A program made the position numbers and the translations under genes. Under the pieces are notes generated by a model that was not told the DNA's origin, did no database searches, and saw nothing but the letters and a program-made list of their open reading frames with translations. From UBA9647 sp049522195 (GTDB lineage: Bacteria > Bacteroidota > Ignavibacteria > UBA10030), in contig JBEKOB010000065.1 of assembly GCA_049522195.1 (NCBI GenBank), positions 1-25,065 of the forward strand: a stretch of 25,065 bases of DNA. The letters run 5' to 3'. Each line of letters begins with the position of its first letter. Position 1 is the stretch's first letter. Positions 14,884 to 22,915 of the stretch are shown here, piece by piece.

Positions 14884-17028
14884 CTAGTATTTCGGTGTCA
14901 CTCCGAGATTGTAGAAGATAAACGAGTAAATATCCGCAGTCTCTTCAATCGCTTTCGTTGTGCTGCTCGCGCCGTGCCCTGAGCGAGTCTGGATTCTGAT
15001 CAGCACCGGGTTTTCCCCCTTGTACAACTCCTGCAGAGTCGCCGCATACTTGAACGAATGCGCCGGCACTACGCGATCGTCATGATCCGCTGTGGTCACC
15101 ATCGTGGCAGGATAGTCTACCCCCTCCTTGATGTTGTGAAGCGGCGAATATTTGTAGATCGCCTTAAACTCTTCCTCGTCGTCGCTCGAGCCGTAGTCGG
15201 GTTTCCAGTTCCACCCAATTGTGAACTTATGGTATCTGAGCATATCCATCACGCCAACTTGCGGGATGGCGACGCGGAACAGTTCGGGTCTCTGGTTGAT
15301 CACCGCTCCGACGAGCAACCCTCCGTTCGAGCCCCCCTGGATTGCCAGCATCTTCGGCGAGGTATAGGAGTTTACGATCAGGTATTCTGCCGCAGCGATG
15401 AAGTCGTCAAACACGTTCTGTTTCTTCAGCTTGATTCCTCCCTGGTGCCATTTCTCGCCGTACTCTCCACCACCACGCATGTTCGCCGAGGCGTAGACGA
15501 ATCCTTGTTCCAGGAGACCAAGCCGTGTCGGACTGAATCCGGGGGTCGTGGAGATGTTGAATCCACCATAACCGTACAGAAGAGTCGGATTCTTTCCATT
15601 GAGCGCCATTCCCTTCTTGTAGACAATGAACATAGGAATCTTTGTGCCATCCTTGCTCTTATAGAAAACTTGTTTCGTTACGTAGTCAGATGGATTAAAG
15701 TTGAGGATTTCAGGTGCTCTGAAAACAGTGCTCTTCTTCGTTGCGATGTCGTACTTGTAGATGGTGGGAGGGAATGTGAAGGATGTGAACGCATAGAAAA
15801 CGAACGTGTCCGTCTTTTCCCCGCCGAATCCGCCGGCAATCCCGAGGGCTGGCAGCTTGATCTCGTTTTCCAGTTTGCCGCTGAGGCTATAGACATATGC
15901 TCGGGTCGAGACATCTTTGAGATAGGTGACAATCAGTTTCCCACCGGCCGTGCTCGTCCCCTGAAGCGGCTCGGGTTTCTCGGGGAGCACGAGTTTCCAA
16001 TTTTTCTCTTCGGGCTTTTTGGGATCGATGAGAACGAGCTTGCCGTTGGGTGCGTTCTTGTTTGTCCGAACGAGCAGCTTGTCTCCAAGATTGTCGACCA
16101 CACCGAAGTTGAAGTCACCGATTTCAGCCACAATCGGCTGGAACGTCTTCTCTCCCTTGCTCAGATCCCGATAGAACAGCGCATTCCCTTCTTTCCCTTT
16201 TCCCAGCTCATAGATGGTGAGAAATGCGAAACGCTCATCTTCGGTTGTGCTTACGTAATGTAAGCGCTCCGGATTTGTAGGGTCTTCGTAGATGAGCTCG
16301 TCCGCCGATTGCGGTGTTCCGACTTTATGGTAATACACTTTCTGATTGACGTTCTTTGAGGAAAGCTCCTTGCCCTTCTCCGGGGCATCATAACGGCTGT
16401 AGAAAAATCCGTCTCCCAGCCAGGCAGCGCCGGATTCTTTGATCCACTGCAGCGTGTCGGGATGGTACTTCTTCGTACCGGTTTCCATGACGAAGTAGTC
16501 CTGCCAGTCGGATCCGCTGCGGGAAATTCCAACAACCGCCCTCTTGCCATCGTGTGTGAGGGAGAAGGCCCCGAGCCTTGATGTTCCATCTGCAGAGAGT
16601 TTGTTCGGATCGATCAACACTTCGGGCGTCCCAACGAGCCCTTTCTGAATGTACAGCACGCTTTGGTTCTGCAAACCGTCGTTCTTATAGAAAAAGTATG
16701 TGTTCTCACGATGGAATGGCGCAGTATACTTCGGGTAGTTGAAGAGATTCTCCAATCGTTCCTTCATTTGCTGGCGGTAGGGGATTTTCTCCAGGTATCC
16801 GAACGTCACTTTGTTTTCCGCCTCGACCCATTGCGCTGTCTCGGCCGAATTATCGTCTTCCATCCATCGATACGGATCGGCCACCTTGACGCCGAAGTAC
16901 GTATCGACCTGATCCGTTTTCCTTGCTTGTGGATATTGGAACTTCTGCCCAATCGCTGTCGATTGAGCGAGAAGAAAAAGAACCGCCGCGGCGGTCATGG
17001 AAAACCAAATAGCTTGGTTGGGTTTCAT
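14884..17028 (-). CDS. Exported prolyl oligopeptidase (S9A family)
   Basis: A 714-residue serine peptidase that cuts short peptides after proline. Seen: a signal peptide (to about residue 28, AQSTAIGQ), the N-terminal motif DPYRWMEDD (51-59), a seven-bladed propeller region (about 100-440), and the C-terminal hydrolase domain with YGYGGF (485-490), MRGGGEYGEKWHQGG (517-531), the nucleophile in QGGSNGG (S567), the acid in ADHDDRVVP (D650/D651) and the histidine in RSGHGA (H685). All triad parts are present. The signal peptide suggests a periplasmic or secreted enzyme, as often seen in Bacteroidota-like bacteria. The ATG at 17028 has an AAGGA ribosome binding site seven bases upstream. It lies 35 bases after the gene of unknown function, likely on the same transcript. 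Confidence 0.95.
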   Translation of the reverse strand: MKPNQAIWFSMTAAAVLFLLAQSTAIGQKFQYPQARKTDQVDTYFGVKVADPYRWMEDDNSAETAQWVEAENKVTFGYLEKIPYRQQMKERLENLFNYPKYTAPFHRENTYFFYKNDGLQNQSVLYIQKGLVGTPEVLIDPNKLSADGTSRLGAFSLTHDGKRAVVGISRSGSDWQDYFVMETGTKKYHPDTLQWIKESGAAWLGDGFFYSRYDAPEKGKELSSKNVNQKVYYHKVGTPQSADELIYEDPTNPERLHYVSTTEDERFAFLTIYELGKGKEGNALFYRDLSKGEKTFQPIVAEIGDFNFGVVDNLGDKLLVRTNKNAPNGKLVLIDPKKPEEKNWKLVLPEKPEPLQGTSTAGGKLIVTYLKDVSTRAYVYSLSGKLENEIKLPALGIAGGFGGEKTDTFVFYAFTSFTFPPTIYKYDIATKKSTVFRAPEILNFNPSDYVTKQVFYKSKDGTKIPMFIVYKKGMALNGKNPTLLYGYGGFNISTTPGFSPTRLGLLEQGFVYASANMRGGGEYGEKWHQGGIKLKKQNVFDDFIAAAEYLIVNSYTSPKMLAIQGGSNGGLLVGAVINQRPELFRVAIPQVGVMDMLRYHKFTIGWNWKPDYGSSDDEEEFKAIYKYSPLHNIKEGVDYPATMVTTADHDDRVVPAHSFKYAATLQELYKGENPVLIRIQTRSGHGASSTTKAIEETADIYSFIFYNLGVTPKY

Positions 17029-17063
17029 GGTGCGTCCTTGAGATATTGAGGTTGAGTGCGCGT

Positions 17064-17675
17064 TCAGTTAGAGAGGGACTTTGTGAGTTGATCGAAGGCC
17101 AAAGGAAGGTCTCGCAGGGGGAGTTTTGTCAGTCCTGTTGACCGTTCTTTGGGATGGAATGACACGGTGCCAACAAGTGTTTCAACGTCGTATTCGCCGA
17201 GTGTATAGTCGAGAAGGATAAATCCGATATGGCCGACAACCCGCTCATCAAAATGATCCTCATCTCCAAGAAAAAGGGAAACGCCGATACGCGTCCCTTG
17301 CGGCTCAACGGTTGCGAGGATGTCGTCCGATGAGAATTGCAGACCACCCAGTCCTATGAGACACGGCTCAGTTCGTCGGGGCCGGAATTTCACGATTCGC
17401 CAGCGCGGCAACAGAGGGGCTTCATCGGCAAGTTTGATCACAAAAGGAAACGCGTCTCGATGTCCATCCGCGCTGATGATGAATTCCCTTATTCCTTCAC
17501 TCTCCGACCCGATTTCGAAAGTCAGGGAATAGTTGATTCTGTGCAGTTCTCGTGATAGATCATTGATGTTCTTTTCTTGGTCCGTTTCGAATTTGAACAT
17601 GCGCGATTCGTTTTCTCCGAACCAGTGCCAGAACCGAGCTTCAGGAGATTTTTCTGAATGAGGGGACACGAACAC
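17064..17675 (-). CDS. Conserved-looking protein of unknown function
   Basis: I do not recognise a named family. The protein is about 203 residues, soluble, without signal peptide or membrane segments. Its start is charged and aromatic (ARFWHWFGENESRMFKFE), followed by a helical stretch with many acidic residues, then SADGHRDAFPFVIKLADEAPLLPRWRIVKFRPRR, and a C-terminal half with LFLGDEDHFDERVVGHIGFILLDYTLGEYDVET. The FWHWF...SADG...PRWRIVKFRPR pattern looks like a real, structured protein. I start it at the GTG at 17675 because a good promoter lies just upstream. The longest frame, from 17771, begins before that promoter; a GTG at 17669 is also possible. It precedes the prolyl oligopeptidase gene by 35 bases. 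Confidence 0.6.
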   Translation of the reverse strand: MFVSPHSEKSPEARFWHWFGENESRMFKFETDQEKNINDLSRELHRINYSLTFEIGSESEGIREFIISADGHRDAFPFVIKLADEAPLLPRWRIVKFRPRRTEPCLIGLGGLQFSSDDILATVEPQGTRIGVSLFLGDEDHFDERVVGHIGFILLDYTLGEYDVETLVGTVSFHPKERSTGLTKLPLRDLPLAFDQLTKSLSN

Positions 17676-17719
17676 CTGCCGAGGAAGTAGCGGAAGGTTG
17701 ATAGAACAGCACTGAGGTG

Positions 17720-17748
17720 AATATATCGAAAATGGTCGGGAAGGGCAA
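17720..17748 (-). promoter_or_regulatory. Sigma70-like promoter of the unknown gene and prolyl oligopeptidase
   Basis: Minus-strand TTGCCC (17743-17748) and TATATT (17720-17725) are 17 bases apart, putting the transcript start about 37 bases before the GTG at 17675. Together with the hairpin at 17789-17817 it marks a transcription boundary after the exporter genes. Confidence 0.5.
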
Positions 17749-17788
17749 TCAAGGGAATCGGGGTACCACACAATCGCAAATAGATTGG

Positions 17789-17817
17789 CAAAAAGAGACC
17801 TGGGAAACGACCCTCTC
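17789..17817 (-). terminator. Intrinsic terminator after the exporter permease genes
   Basis: On the minus strand GAGA-GGG and CCC-TCTC pair around a 6-base loop, with a 3-base bulge, and are followed directly by five T's. It starts 34 bases past the stop of the second permease gene. The stem is modest but the T run is well placed. Confidence 0.5.
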
Positions 17818-17850
17818 GCTGCGAATCCTGGACAACAGCATGGTGGCAGT

Positions 17851-19098
17851 CTATTCGTACCGCAGCGATTCCACTGGATCCACGCTGGCTGCTTTTCGGG
17901 CGGGGAAGAAACCTGCGAGCAAACCGATGACTGCCAACACTCCGGTTGTCATCAACATTGTAGTTGCCGAAAGGACCGGTCTGCCAAGGAATTGCATAGC
18001 GTTGACGCCGTCGCCAACGGGAAGCATGCGGACGGCTGAGACGACGCCGTAAGAAAAAAGCATACCGACACTGCCGCCGATGAAGGCGAGGAACAATGCT
18101 TCAAAAATAAACTGGGAGAGGATATATGAACGGCGCGCTCCTACGGCCATCTTGATTCCAATCTCACGCGTACGTTCTTTTACGACAACGTACATCACGT
18201 TGGCCACTCCCACGCCGGCGATCAACAAAGTGAGAAAGCCGACGGAGAATAGAAAAATCGATACTCCAAGTCCAATCTTTCGGCTGATCTTCTCGGCTTC
18301 GATGAAGTCCCAGATGCCAAGCGCCCGCTCATCGGTAGGATCAAACCGGTACTTACTCCCGAGGACCCTGAAAATCTCGCTCTTCACACGCTCCTGTTGG
18401 CTCGGATCGGATGGGCGCACGAGAAGCGAGTTCACGTAAATATTTCCGTACGAAGTCTTGAACGTGGTGTATGGAATGACAGCGCGGCGCACATCAGGGC
18501 CGTTGTTCATCGCCGTTTGAATCTTCGTCTGCATAATGCCGACAACGGTGAAGGGAACATCGTCGACAGTGAGCTTCTTGCCGACGGGATCTTCTTCTTT
18601 GAAGATGTCCTTGGCGATTTCGGGACCGAGGAAGAGCACCCGCCGCTGTTCGAGCACGTCGATCTCGTTGAGGAACCGCCCGTAGGCGCTCGGGAACATC
18701 CGGCGCATTTCCTCAAAGAATGGGTTTACACCTTCACATTCGGTGGTGACCGAGAACTTGCCGTAGCTCAGTGTGACGTTCCGCCGGTACTGCGGGGAAA
18801 TCATATCGATCGAAGGAATTGCCCGGGCAAGAAGGTCGGCATCGTCTTCCACCATTCTAACCCGGCGACCTTTTGGCAGGCCGTCAAAGGTCAAGCCTGT
18901 CTCTCCGCCGTAGACGATCATGATCCTGTCACCGGCGTTCAGCATCCCTTTCATCATCTGGTCGCCGAGTCCTTCTCCGAATGAAAGAAGAAGAACCACC
19001 GCCACTGTGCCCCACGTGATCGCTACCAGCGTGAGAATCGCACGTGTCCGGTGTGCCTGAAGATCCTGAACGAAGTCTCTGAGAAGTTCAAAATACAT
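17851..19098 (-). CDS. MacB-type ABC transporter permease (FtsX domain), second copy
   Basis: A 415-residue inner-membrane permease of the MacB/FtsX exporter class. Layout: one N-terminal membrane helix (about 18-38, after the RTRAILTLVAITWGTVAVV segment), a periplasmic domain of about 230 residues, then three membrane helices in the C-terminal FtsX domain with the cytoplasmic coupling motif KERTREIGIKMAVGARRSYIL and the closing FPARKAASVDPVESLRYE. There are no Walker or ABC signature motifs, so it needs a separate ATPase. It is clearly paralogous to the gene before it (shared FDPTDERALGIWD / FDPTDKDAVWIWD), so the two probably form a heterodimer. The ATG at 19098 has no ribosome binding site and directly abuts the heptamer array. 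Confidence 0.92.
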   Translation of the reverse strand: MYFELLRDFVQDLQAHRTRAILTLVAITWGTVAVVLLLSFGEGLGDQMMKGMLNAGDRIMIVYGGETGLTFDGLPKGRRVRMVEDDADLLARAIPSIDMISPQYRRNVTLSYGKFSVTTECEGVNPFFEEMRRMFPSAYGRFLNEIDVLEQRRVLFLGPEIAKDIFKEEDPVGKKLTVDDVPFTVVGIMQTKIQTAMNNGPDVRRAVIPYTTFKTSYGNIYVNSLLVRPSDPSQQERVKSEIFRVLGSKYRFDPTDERALGIWDFIEAEKISRKIGLGVSIFLFSVGFLTLLIAGVGVANVMYVVVKERTREIGIKMAVGARRSYILSQFIFEALFLAFIGGSVGMLFSYGVVSAVRMLPVGDGVNAMQFLGRPVLSATTMLMTTGVLAVIGLLAGFFPARKAASVDPVESLRYE

Positions 19099-19100
19099 TT

Positions 19101-19205
19101 CAAATTGCGGATTGTGGATTGCGAATTGATGAAATTACATTCTGTGTTCTGTTCCTGATATTTACGGTCCGCATTTCGAAATTGTCATTTCGCAATCCGC
19201 AATGC
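19101..19205. repeat. Intergenic heptamer array between the two permease genes
   Basis: Almost the whole gap divides into 15 consecutive 7-bp units in one register. The first four fit YRRATTG. The last five carry the opposite sense (for example GCAATCC and TCATTTC). An exact 11-base inverted pair, ATTGCGGATTG (19104-19114) and its complement (19193-19203), could fold the transcript. The array ends 11 bases before the stop of the upstream permease gene. Confidence 0.75.
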
Positions 19206-19216
19206 GGAAGTATCCC

Positions 19217-20449
19217 CTAGGTCCTCAAACATTCCACCACGTCCAGATTTGCCGCCTTGCGTGCCGGCATCAAGCCTGCAGCCAGCCCGATGATACACAA
19301 TATTGTGACGGTGGCAATCGCCACCTCAGTAGAAAACTCGGGGGTTCCTACATACTCTTTGATAGGAACATACTGGAGTACCTTGATGATGCCGAGCGCA
19401 ATGAGGAATCCAAGGGCGGATCCCAGTCCAACAATGAAGAATGTCTCCATGAAGAATTGGAAAAGGATATTTGACCGCCTTGCACCGACGGCCCGCTTCA
19501 CGCCAATCTCCTTGATCCTCTCCTGAACTACGATGAACATGATGTTCGCTACCCCAATCCCGGCGACACCAAGCGTAAAGCTTCCGATGGCTCCCATGAA
19601 GATGTTGAATCCGAGAAAGAAGTAGAAAATGAACTTATCGAACATCGTTGTGTCCCAAATCCAGACAGCGTCCTTGTCTGTCGGGTCAAACTTGTATCGC
19701 TTTGCCAAAACCGAGCGCACCTGCTCTACAACCGCATCCCCCTGCCGCGGGTCGTACACCTGATAGATGATATTATTCAAATAGATCGATCCGTAAATCG
19801 ACGAATGAGTCGTTGCAGGTATAAACACCCGGTCCTGGTCGCGAGAGTTATACGAAGAGCTCTGCGTCTTCTTTTGCATCACACCGATGACAGTGAAAGG
19901 CACCTCACCGACATAGATGATTTTTCCTAGAGCGTTGCTCTCTCCGAACAAAAACTCCTTGACCTTGTTTCCGATGACGGCCACCCGTTTGCGCTGCTTC
20001 AAATCGAGGTCATCGATGAATCGACCGTCTGGTTCAGGAATGATGTTTCGCATGTCCGCGTAGATCGGATAAATCCCGGAGATCAATGGCGTCAGAATGT
20101 TCTCTCCGACGCGGGTAGGAGTCCGTTTGCCAAATTCGGGGCTGATTGCCTTGATGCCTGGAATCTGGCTTGCGAGGAGCTTCGTGTCGTCTTCCACAAA
20201 ACTCATCGGCCGTCCAATGCCGAATCCTTCCCACGCCTTTGTCGTTTTGCCCGGGAACATGATGGCAATGCTCTCACCTATGCCGTGCATATTGATCGAC
20301 ATTTGTTTCTTGAAGCCGACGCCGAAGGCAATGAGCACGATGATCGTGACGGTGCCCCAGACGATGCCGAACATCGTCAGGAACGCGCGCAGCTTCTGCG
20401 CCCGCAGGTCGAGAAGAAATTCTGAGATGATGGTACCAAGGTGGTTCAT
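19217..20449 (-). CDS. MacB-type ABC transporter permease (FtsX domain), first copy
   Basis: A 410-residue inner-membrane permease with the same plan as its neighbour: N-terminal helix around 20-42 (FLTMFGIVWGTVTIIVLIAFGVGF), a large periplasmic domain (about 45-270), then three C-terminal helices with VQERIKEIGVKRAVGARRSNIL and the ending MPARKAANLDVVECLRT. The ATPase domain found in true MacB is absent. The start at 20449 has an AGGA ribosome binding site. It follows the adaptor gene by 79 bases, all of which except the edges is heptamer repeat. Such adaptor plus permease sets export lipophilic compounds, peptides or lipoproteins; the substrate here is unknown. Confidence 0.92.
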   Translation of the reverse strand: MNHLGTIISEFLLDLRAQKLRAFLTMFGIVWGTVTIIVLIAFGVGFKKQMSINMHGIGESIAIMFPGKTTKAWEGFGIGRPMSFVEDDTKLLASQIPGIKAISPEFGKRTPTRVGENILTPLISGIYPIYADMRNIIPEPDGRFIDDLDLKQRKRVAVIGNKVKEFLFGESNALGKIIYVGEVPFTVIGVMQKKTQSSSYNSRDQDRVFIPATTHSSIYGSIYLNNIIYQVYDPRQGDAVVEQVRSVLAKRYKFDPTDKDAVWIWDTTMFDKFIFYFFLGFNIFMGAIGSFTLGVAGIGVANIMFIVVQERIKEIGVKRAVGARRSNILFQFFMETFFIVGLGSALGFLIALGIIKVLQYVPIKEYVGTPEFSTEVAIATVTILCIIGLAAGLMPARKAANLDVVECLRT

Positions 20450-20468
20450 AATGTCCTGCGAATGAATC

Positions 20469-20531
20469 CAGAATTCAGGAGTCAGAAGTCAGAATTCTGT
20501 ATTCTGTATTCTGCATTCTGAATTCTCCTCA
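20469..20531. repeat. Inverted heptamer array with hairpin potential
   Basis: Nine 7-bp units in register fill the gap between the adaptor and the first permease. The first four fit CAGRAKT (one variant CAGGAGT) and the next four fit CTGNATT, the opposite sense of the same word. The ninth overlaps the adaptor stop codon. AGAATTCAG (20470-20478) pairs exactly with CTGAATTCT (20518-20526), and inside it paired five-base blocks alternate with two-base mismatches. The RNA would form a stem interrupted every seven bases. Confidence 0.8.
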
Positions 20532-21620
20532 ATCAATCCTCTTCACCGGCTTCTCAAAGACCTCATCTCCCTCTTTCAGTCCCGAGACGACTTCGATGCT
20601 GATCGCATCGCTCAGTCCTGTCTTGATCAGTTTTTCCTGATCTTTTCCCTGGCCGAGCGGGATCTTGACGAATGAGGAGTCATTCCGGAACGTGACGACA
20701 CGCTCGGGAATTGTCAGCACGTTGTTTTTCTTCTGAATAATGATGTTGGCATTCGCCGAATACCCCGCCCGCAGTGTGGTGTTCCTGGCGCCTGGGATCA
20801 GGATTTCGATCGGAAAGACTGTCGCATTGTCTTTCTTCTCCGCCTTCAGCCAGATCTTTCTGAGTATGCCTTTCACCGTGTCCGTGGGCAGCGCGCCGAC
20901 CTTGATCTCGACCTCCATCCCTTCCTTCATTTTGCCGACATCGATCTCGTCAACAGTTCCCTTGAAGAGCAGCCGATCCATGTTTGCCATCTTCATCAGT
21001 GCGGTTCCCTCCATATAGGAGGTCTGCGGAGTGACAGGATCTCCAACTTCAATTACGCGGTTGAGTACAAATCCGTCGATCGGAGCTTTCACGATCGATT
21101 CGATTTCCGTTTCGCCGATCTTCACTTTTCCACTTTCCATCAAAGCGACATGTTCATTCGCAATCTTGAGGCGAAGCTCAGCCCCATCAAACTGCCTCAG
21201 AAAGTCCTCGTAGTCTTTGTCTGAAATGAGCTTGTTCTTAATCATAATGTCTTGGCGCGTACGATCTTTTTTCAGGTTATCAACATCAACCTGAGCAAGC
21301 TGCGCCTGTCGCTTTGCGTCGGCAAGCTCGAGCGGCGTGGGATCCGGCCTTACCTCCACGAGCGGTTGACCCGCCTTGACGAATTGTCCGACATCGACAA
21401 AGATATGCTTGACCACGCCCGACACCTTGGCCTTGACGGAGACCTCGATCTCCGGCTCAATAGTCCCGACGGCGAGCGCCTTGTCGACGATTGTTCCTAT
21501 CTTTACCTTCACCAGAGGGAGTTGTTCATCCTTCGGCGACTTCGAATTCCCGAAGAACAGAAACGCCGCACCGGCAAGTACGATGACGGCGAAGGAAGAA
21601 AGGATGATTTTCTTTTTCAT
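20529..21620 (-). CDS. MacA/RND-like periplasmic adaptor (membrane fusion protein)
   Basis: A 363-residue periplasmic adaptor for an ABC exporter. Seen: an N-terminal anchor helix (MKKKIILSSFAVIVLAGAAFLFF), the first lipoyl half with VSGVVKHIFVDVGQFVKAGQPLVEV (about 66-92), a helical hairpin (about 97-160), the second lipoyl half with VKAPIDGFVLNRVIEVGDPV (about 175-195), a beta-barrel with TVDEIDVGKMKEGMEVEIKV, and a C-terminal membrane-proximal domain. I use the ATG at 21620, which gives the anchor and has a GAGG ribosome binding site. The longer frame to 21701 has no support. It is the first gene of the adaptor-permease-permease set and is divergent from the ECF sigma gene. No outer-membrane channel (TolC) or ATPase gene is nearby. 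Confidence 0.92.
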   Translation of the reverse strand: MKKKIILSSFAVIVLAGAAFLFFGNSKSPKDEQLPLVKVKIGTIVDKALAVGTIEPEIEVSVKAKVSGVVKHIFVDVGQFVKAGQPLVEVRPDPTPLELADAKRQAQLAQVDVDNLKKDRTRQDIMIKNKLISDKDYEDFLRQFDGAELRLKIANEHVALMESGKVKIGETEIESIVKAPIDGFVLNRVIEVGDPVTPQTSYMEGTALMKMANMDRLLFKGTVDEIDVGKMKEGMEVEIKVGALPTDTVKGILRKIWLKAEKKDNATVFPIEILIPGARNTTLRAGYSANANIIIQKKNNVLTIPERVVTFRNDSSFVKIPLGQGKDQEKLIKTGLSDAISIEVVSGLKEGDEVFEKPVKRID

Positions 21621-21902
21621 ATGCGCCTCGAAAAGGATTCGGAAAACCTGAAGGGGGGTGAAACCTGCTTTCGCTCCTTGTGATACGCCTTCTGGTGGCA
21701 AAGGTTACGGGAAAGGCCGTCAAATATGGGCCGTTTTGAACAGCCGGGAAGGCACTCTCGTTAGACTTCGGCTGGCCGAGAAAGGTTGCAGTTGGTGCGT
21801 AGCGAGCGGGCCAGATGGCAGGCAGAGATGCGTACGATTCCTACTTTTTCCAGCTTTAGGTGTTAACTTTTAGCTTTCGTATGTTCCTTTCTGTAGCACC
21901 GT
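21621..21902. other. Divergent intergenic region between the adaptor and ECF sigma genes
   Basis: 282 bases hold the leaders of both divergent operons. I see no ORF, no RNA gene and no convincing promoter. The A/T-rich stretch at 21855-21895 before the sigma gene is the likely promoter zone. A loose TAGCTTTC there resembles the Bacteroidota -7 element but lacks a clear upstream partner. The sigma gene has no visible ribosome binding site. Confidence 0.4.
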
Positions 21903-22454
21903 ATGATCCGCCAGACGCTCAGTGATACCGATCTCGTGCGCAACTTGCGTTCAGGTTCTCGTAACGCCTTCGAAGAGTTATACCTGCGGCACAAGGACGC
22001 TCTCTACGACTATTGTAGTCGACTGCTAAGAGATGGTGCTCGGGCAGAAGACATTGTGCATGATTCATTCCTGACAATATGGAACGATGCTCAGACACTC
22101 AAGGATCCGGGTTCCTTTCGCTCGTGGATGTTTAGCATCGCCAGGCACCGGGCATTGAATGCAATCAGAGATCGAAAGTCCTTTGATGAGCTGTTTGATG
22201 ATTCCCTGCCCGGAGATGATGACTCTCATTCGATTCTCGTGAGAAACGAACAATCGGATCTCATCAGTGATCTTCTCGAGATGATCAGGCCGGCATACAA
22301 AGATCTCATTGTGCTCAAGGATTATGAAAACTTCTCTTATGCGGACATTGCGAACATAACCGGATTGTCAGTTGCGAGCGTGCGCATCCATCTCTTTCGC
22401 GCACGGAAGGCGCTCGCAAAGGCATATTCGAAGAAACACGGAGAGAAAGAATGA
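21903..22454 (+). CDS. ECF-type RNA polymerase sigma factor
   Basis: A 183-residue sigma factor with only the two ECF domains. Region 2: AFEELYLRHKDALYDYCSRLLRDGARAEDIVHDSFLTIWND and the RSWMFSIARHRALNAIRD helix that recognises the -10 element (about 20-85). Region 4: DLIVLKDYENFSYADIANITGLSVASVRIHLFRARKALAKAY (about 133-175), a helix-turn-helix. It would direct polymerase to a small regulon, likely including its own operon. Its stop overlaps the next start by four bases (ATGA), so translation is coupled to the anti-sigma factor. The product it responds to is not shown by the sequence; envelope stress is a reasonable guess given its partner. Confidence 0.95.
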   Translation: MIRQTLSDTDLVRNLRSGSRNAFEELYLRHKDALYDYCSRLLRDGARAEDIVHDSFLTIWNDAQTLKDPGSFRSWMFSIARHRALNAIRDRKSFDELFDDSLPGDDDSHSILVRNEQSDLISDLLEMIRPAYKDLIVLKDYENFSYADIANITGLSVASVRIHLFRARKALAKAYSKKHGEKE

Positions 22455-22915
22455 AAAAACAGTGTACAGAGTACGAATTCCTCATCGCCCAATACGTTGA
22501 TGGGGAAATCGAGGAAGTTAGCAAGACCGATGTCTTCCTTCACTTGGCGGAGTGCGGGTCATGCCGCTCGTTCTGGGAGGCGGTCACGGAATTGAAATTG
22601 CAGGCCGCAAAGGAAAAGCGAATGACTGCGCCGGCTGGTTTGGATCGACGTGTCGCCGGCATCGCAAAGGCGAATACCCCAGCGCGGAAATCTCATATTG
22701 TGTGGCGTAACCTCGTCCGACGCAGGCTCTTTGTGCCGGCGCCGGTGGCTATTGTACTGGCTTTGGTTCTCCTGGTCAGCGGAGCGGGAATGGCATTCGC
22801 ATGGATTCAGAAGCCTCAGCAAACCAGGGAAGTCATCGAACCCGTCGTCTGCATCAAGCTGCCCACCGTGGAAGTTAGGGGCGAACATGCCCAGCCCAAA
22901 CAAGCTTTTCGTTAG
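22451..22915 (+). CDS. Membrane anti-sigma factor with zinc-finger (ZAS-type) domain
   Basis: A 154-residue regulator expected to hold the ECF sigma factor inactive at the membrane. Seen: the anti-sigma zinc motif HLAECGSC (H31, C35, C38, with C5 a possible fourth ligand), a basic linker (about 65-94), one membrane helix (about 95-119, PVAIVLALVLLVSGAGMAFAWI) and a short 35-residue periplasmic tail. The position directly after the sigma gene, with a four-base overlap, is the standard arrangement. The periplasmic tail is too short for a large sensory domain, so release may depend on another protein or on proteolysis. Its TAG stop lies inside the ribosome binding site of the next gene. Confidence 0.88.
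   Translation: MKKQCTEYEFLIAQYVDGEIEEVSKTDVFLHLAECGSCRSFWEAVTELKLQAAKEKRMTAPAGLDRRVAGIAKANTPARKSHIVWRNLVRRRLFVPAPVAIVLALVLLVSGAGMAFAWIQKPQQTREVIEPVVCIKLPTVEVRGEHAQPKQAFR

Noticed and set aside
15058..16263. 401-codon open frame on the plus strand opposite prolyl oligopeptidase
   Set aside because: It lies fully inside a complete S9A enzyme on the other strand. Its length follows from that gene's codon bias, and its translation has no domain pattern.
17029..17063. Repeated TTGAG words before prolyl oligopeptidase as another heptamer array
   Set aside because: The spacings are eight and six bases, not seven, and only three words are present.
21621..21902. Riboswitch or small RNA in the divergent gap
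   Set aside because: No conserved core, strong paired structure or terminator could be recognised; direct GGCCGT repeats there are too short to interpret.
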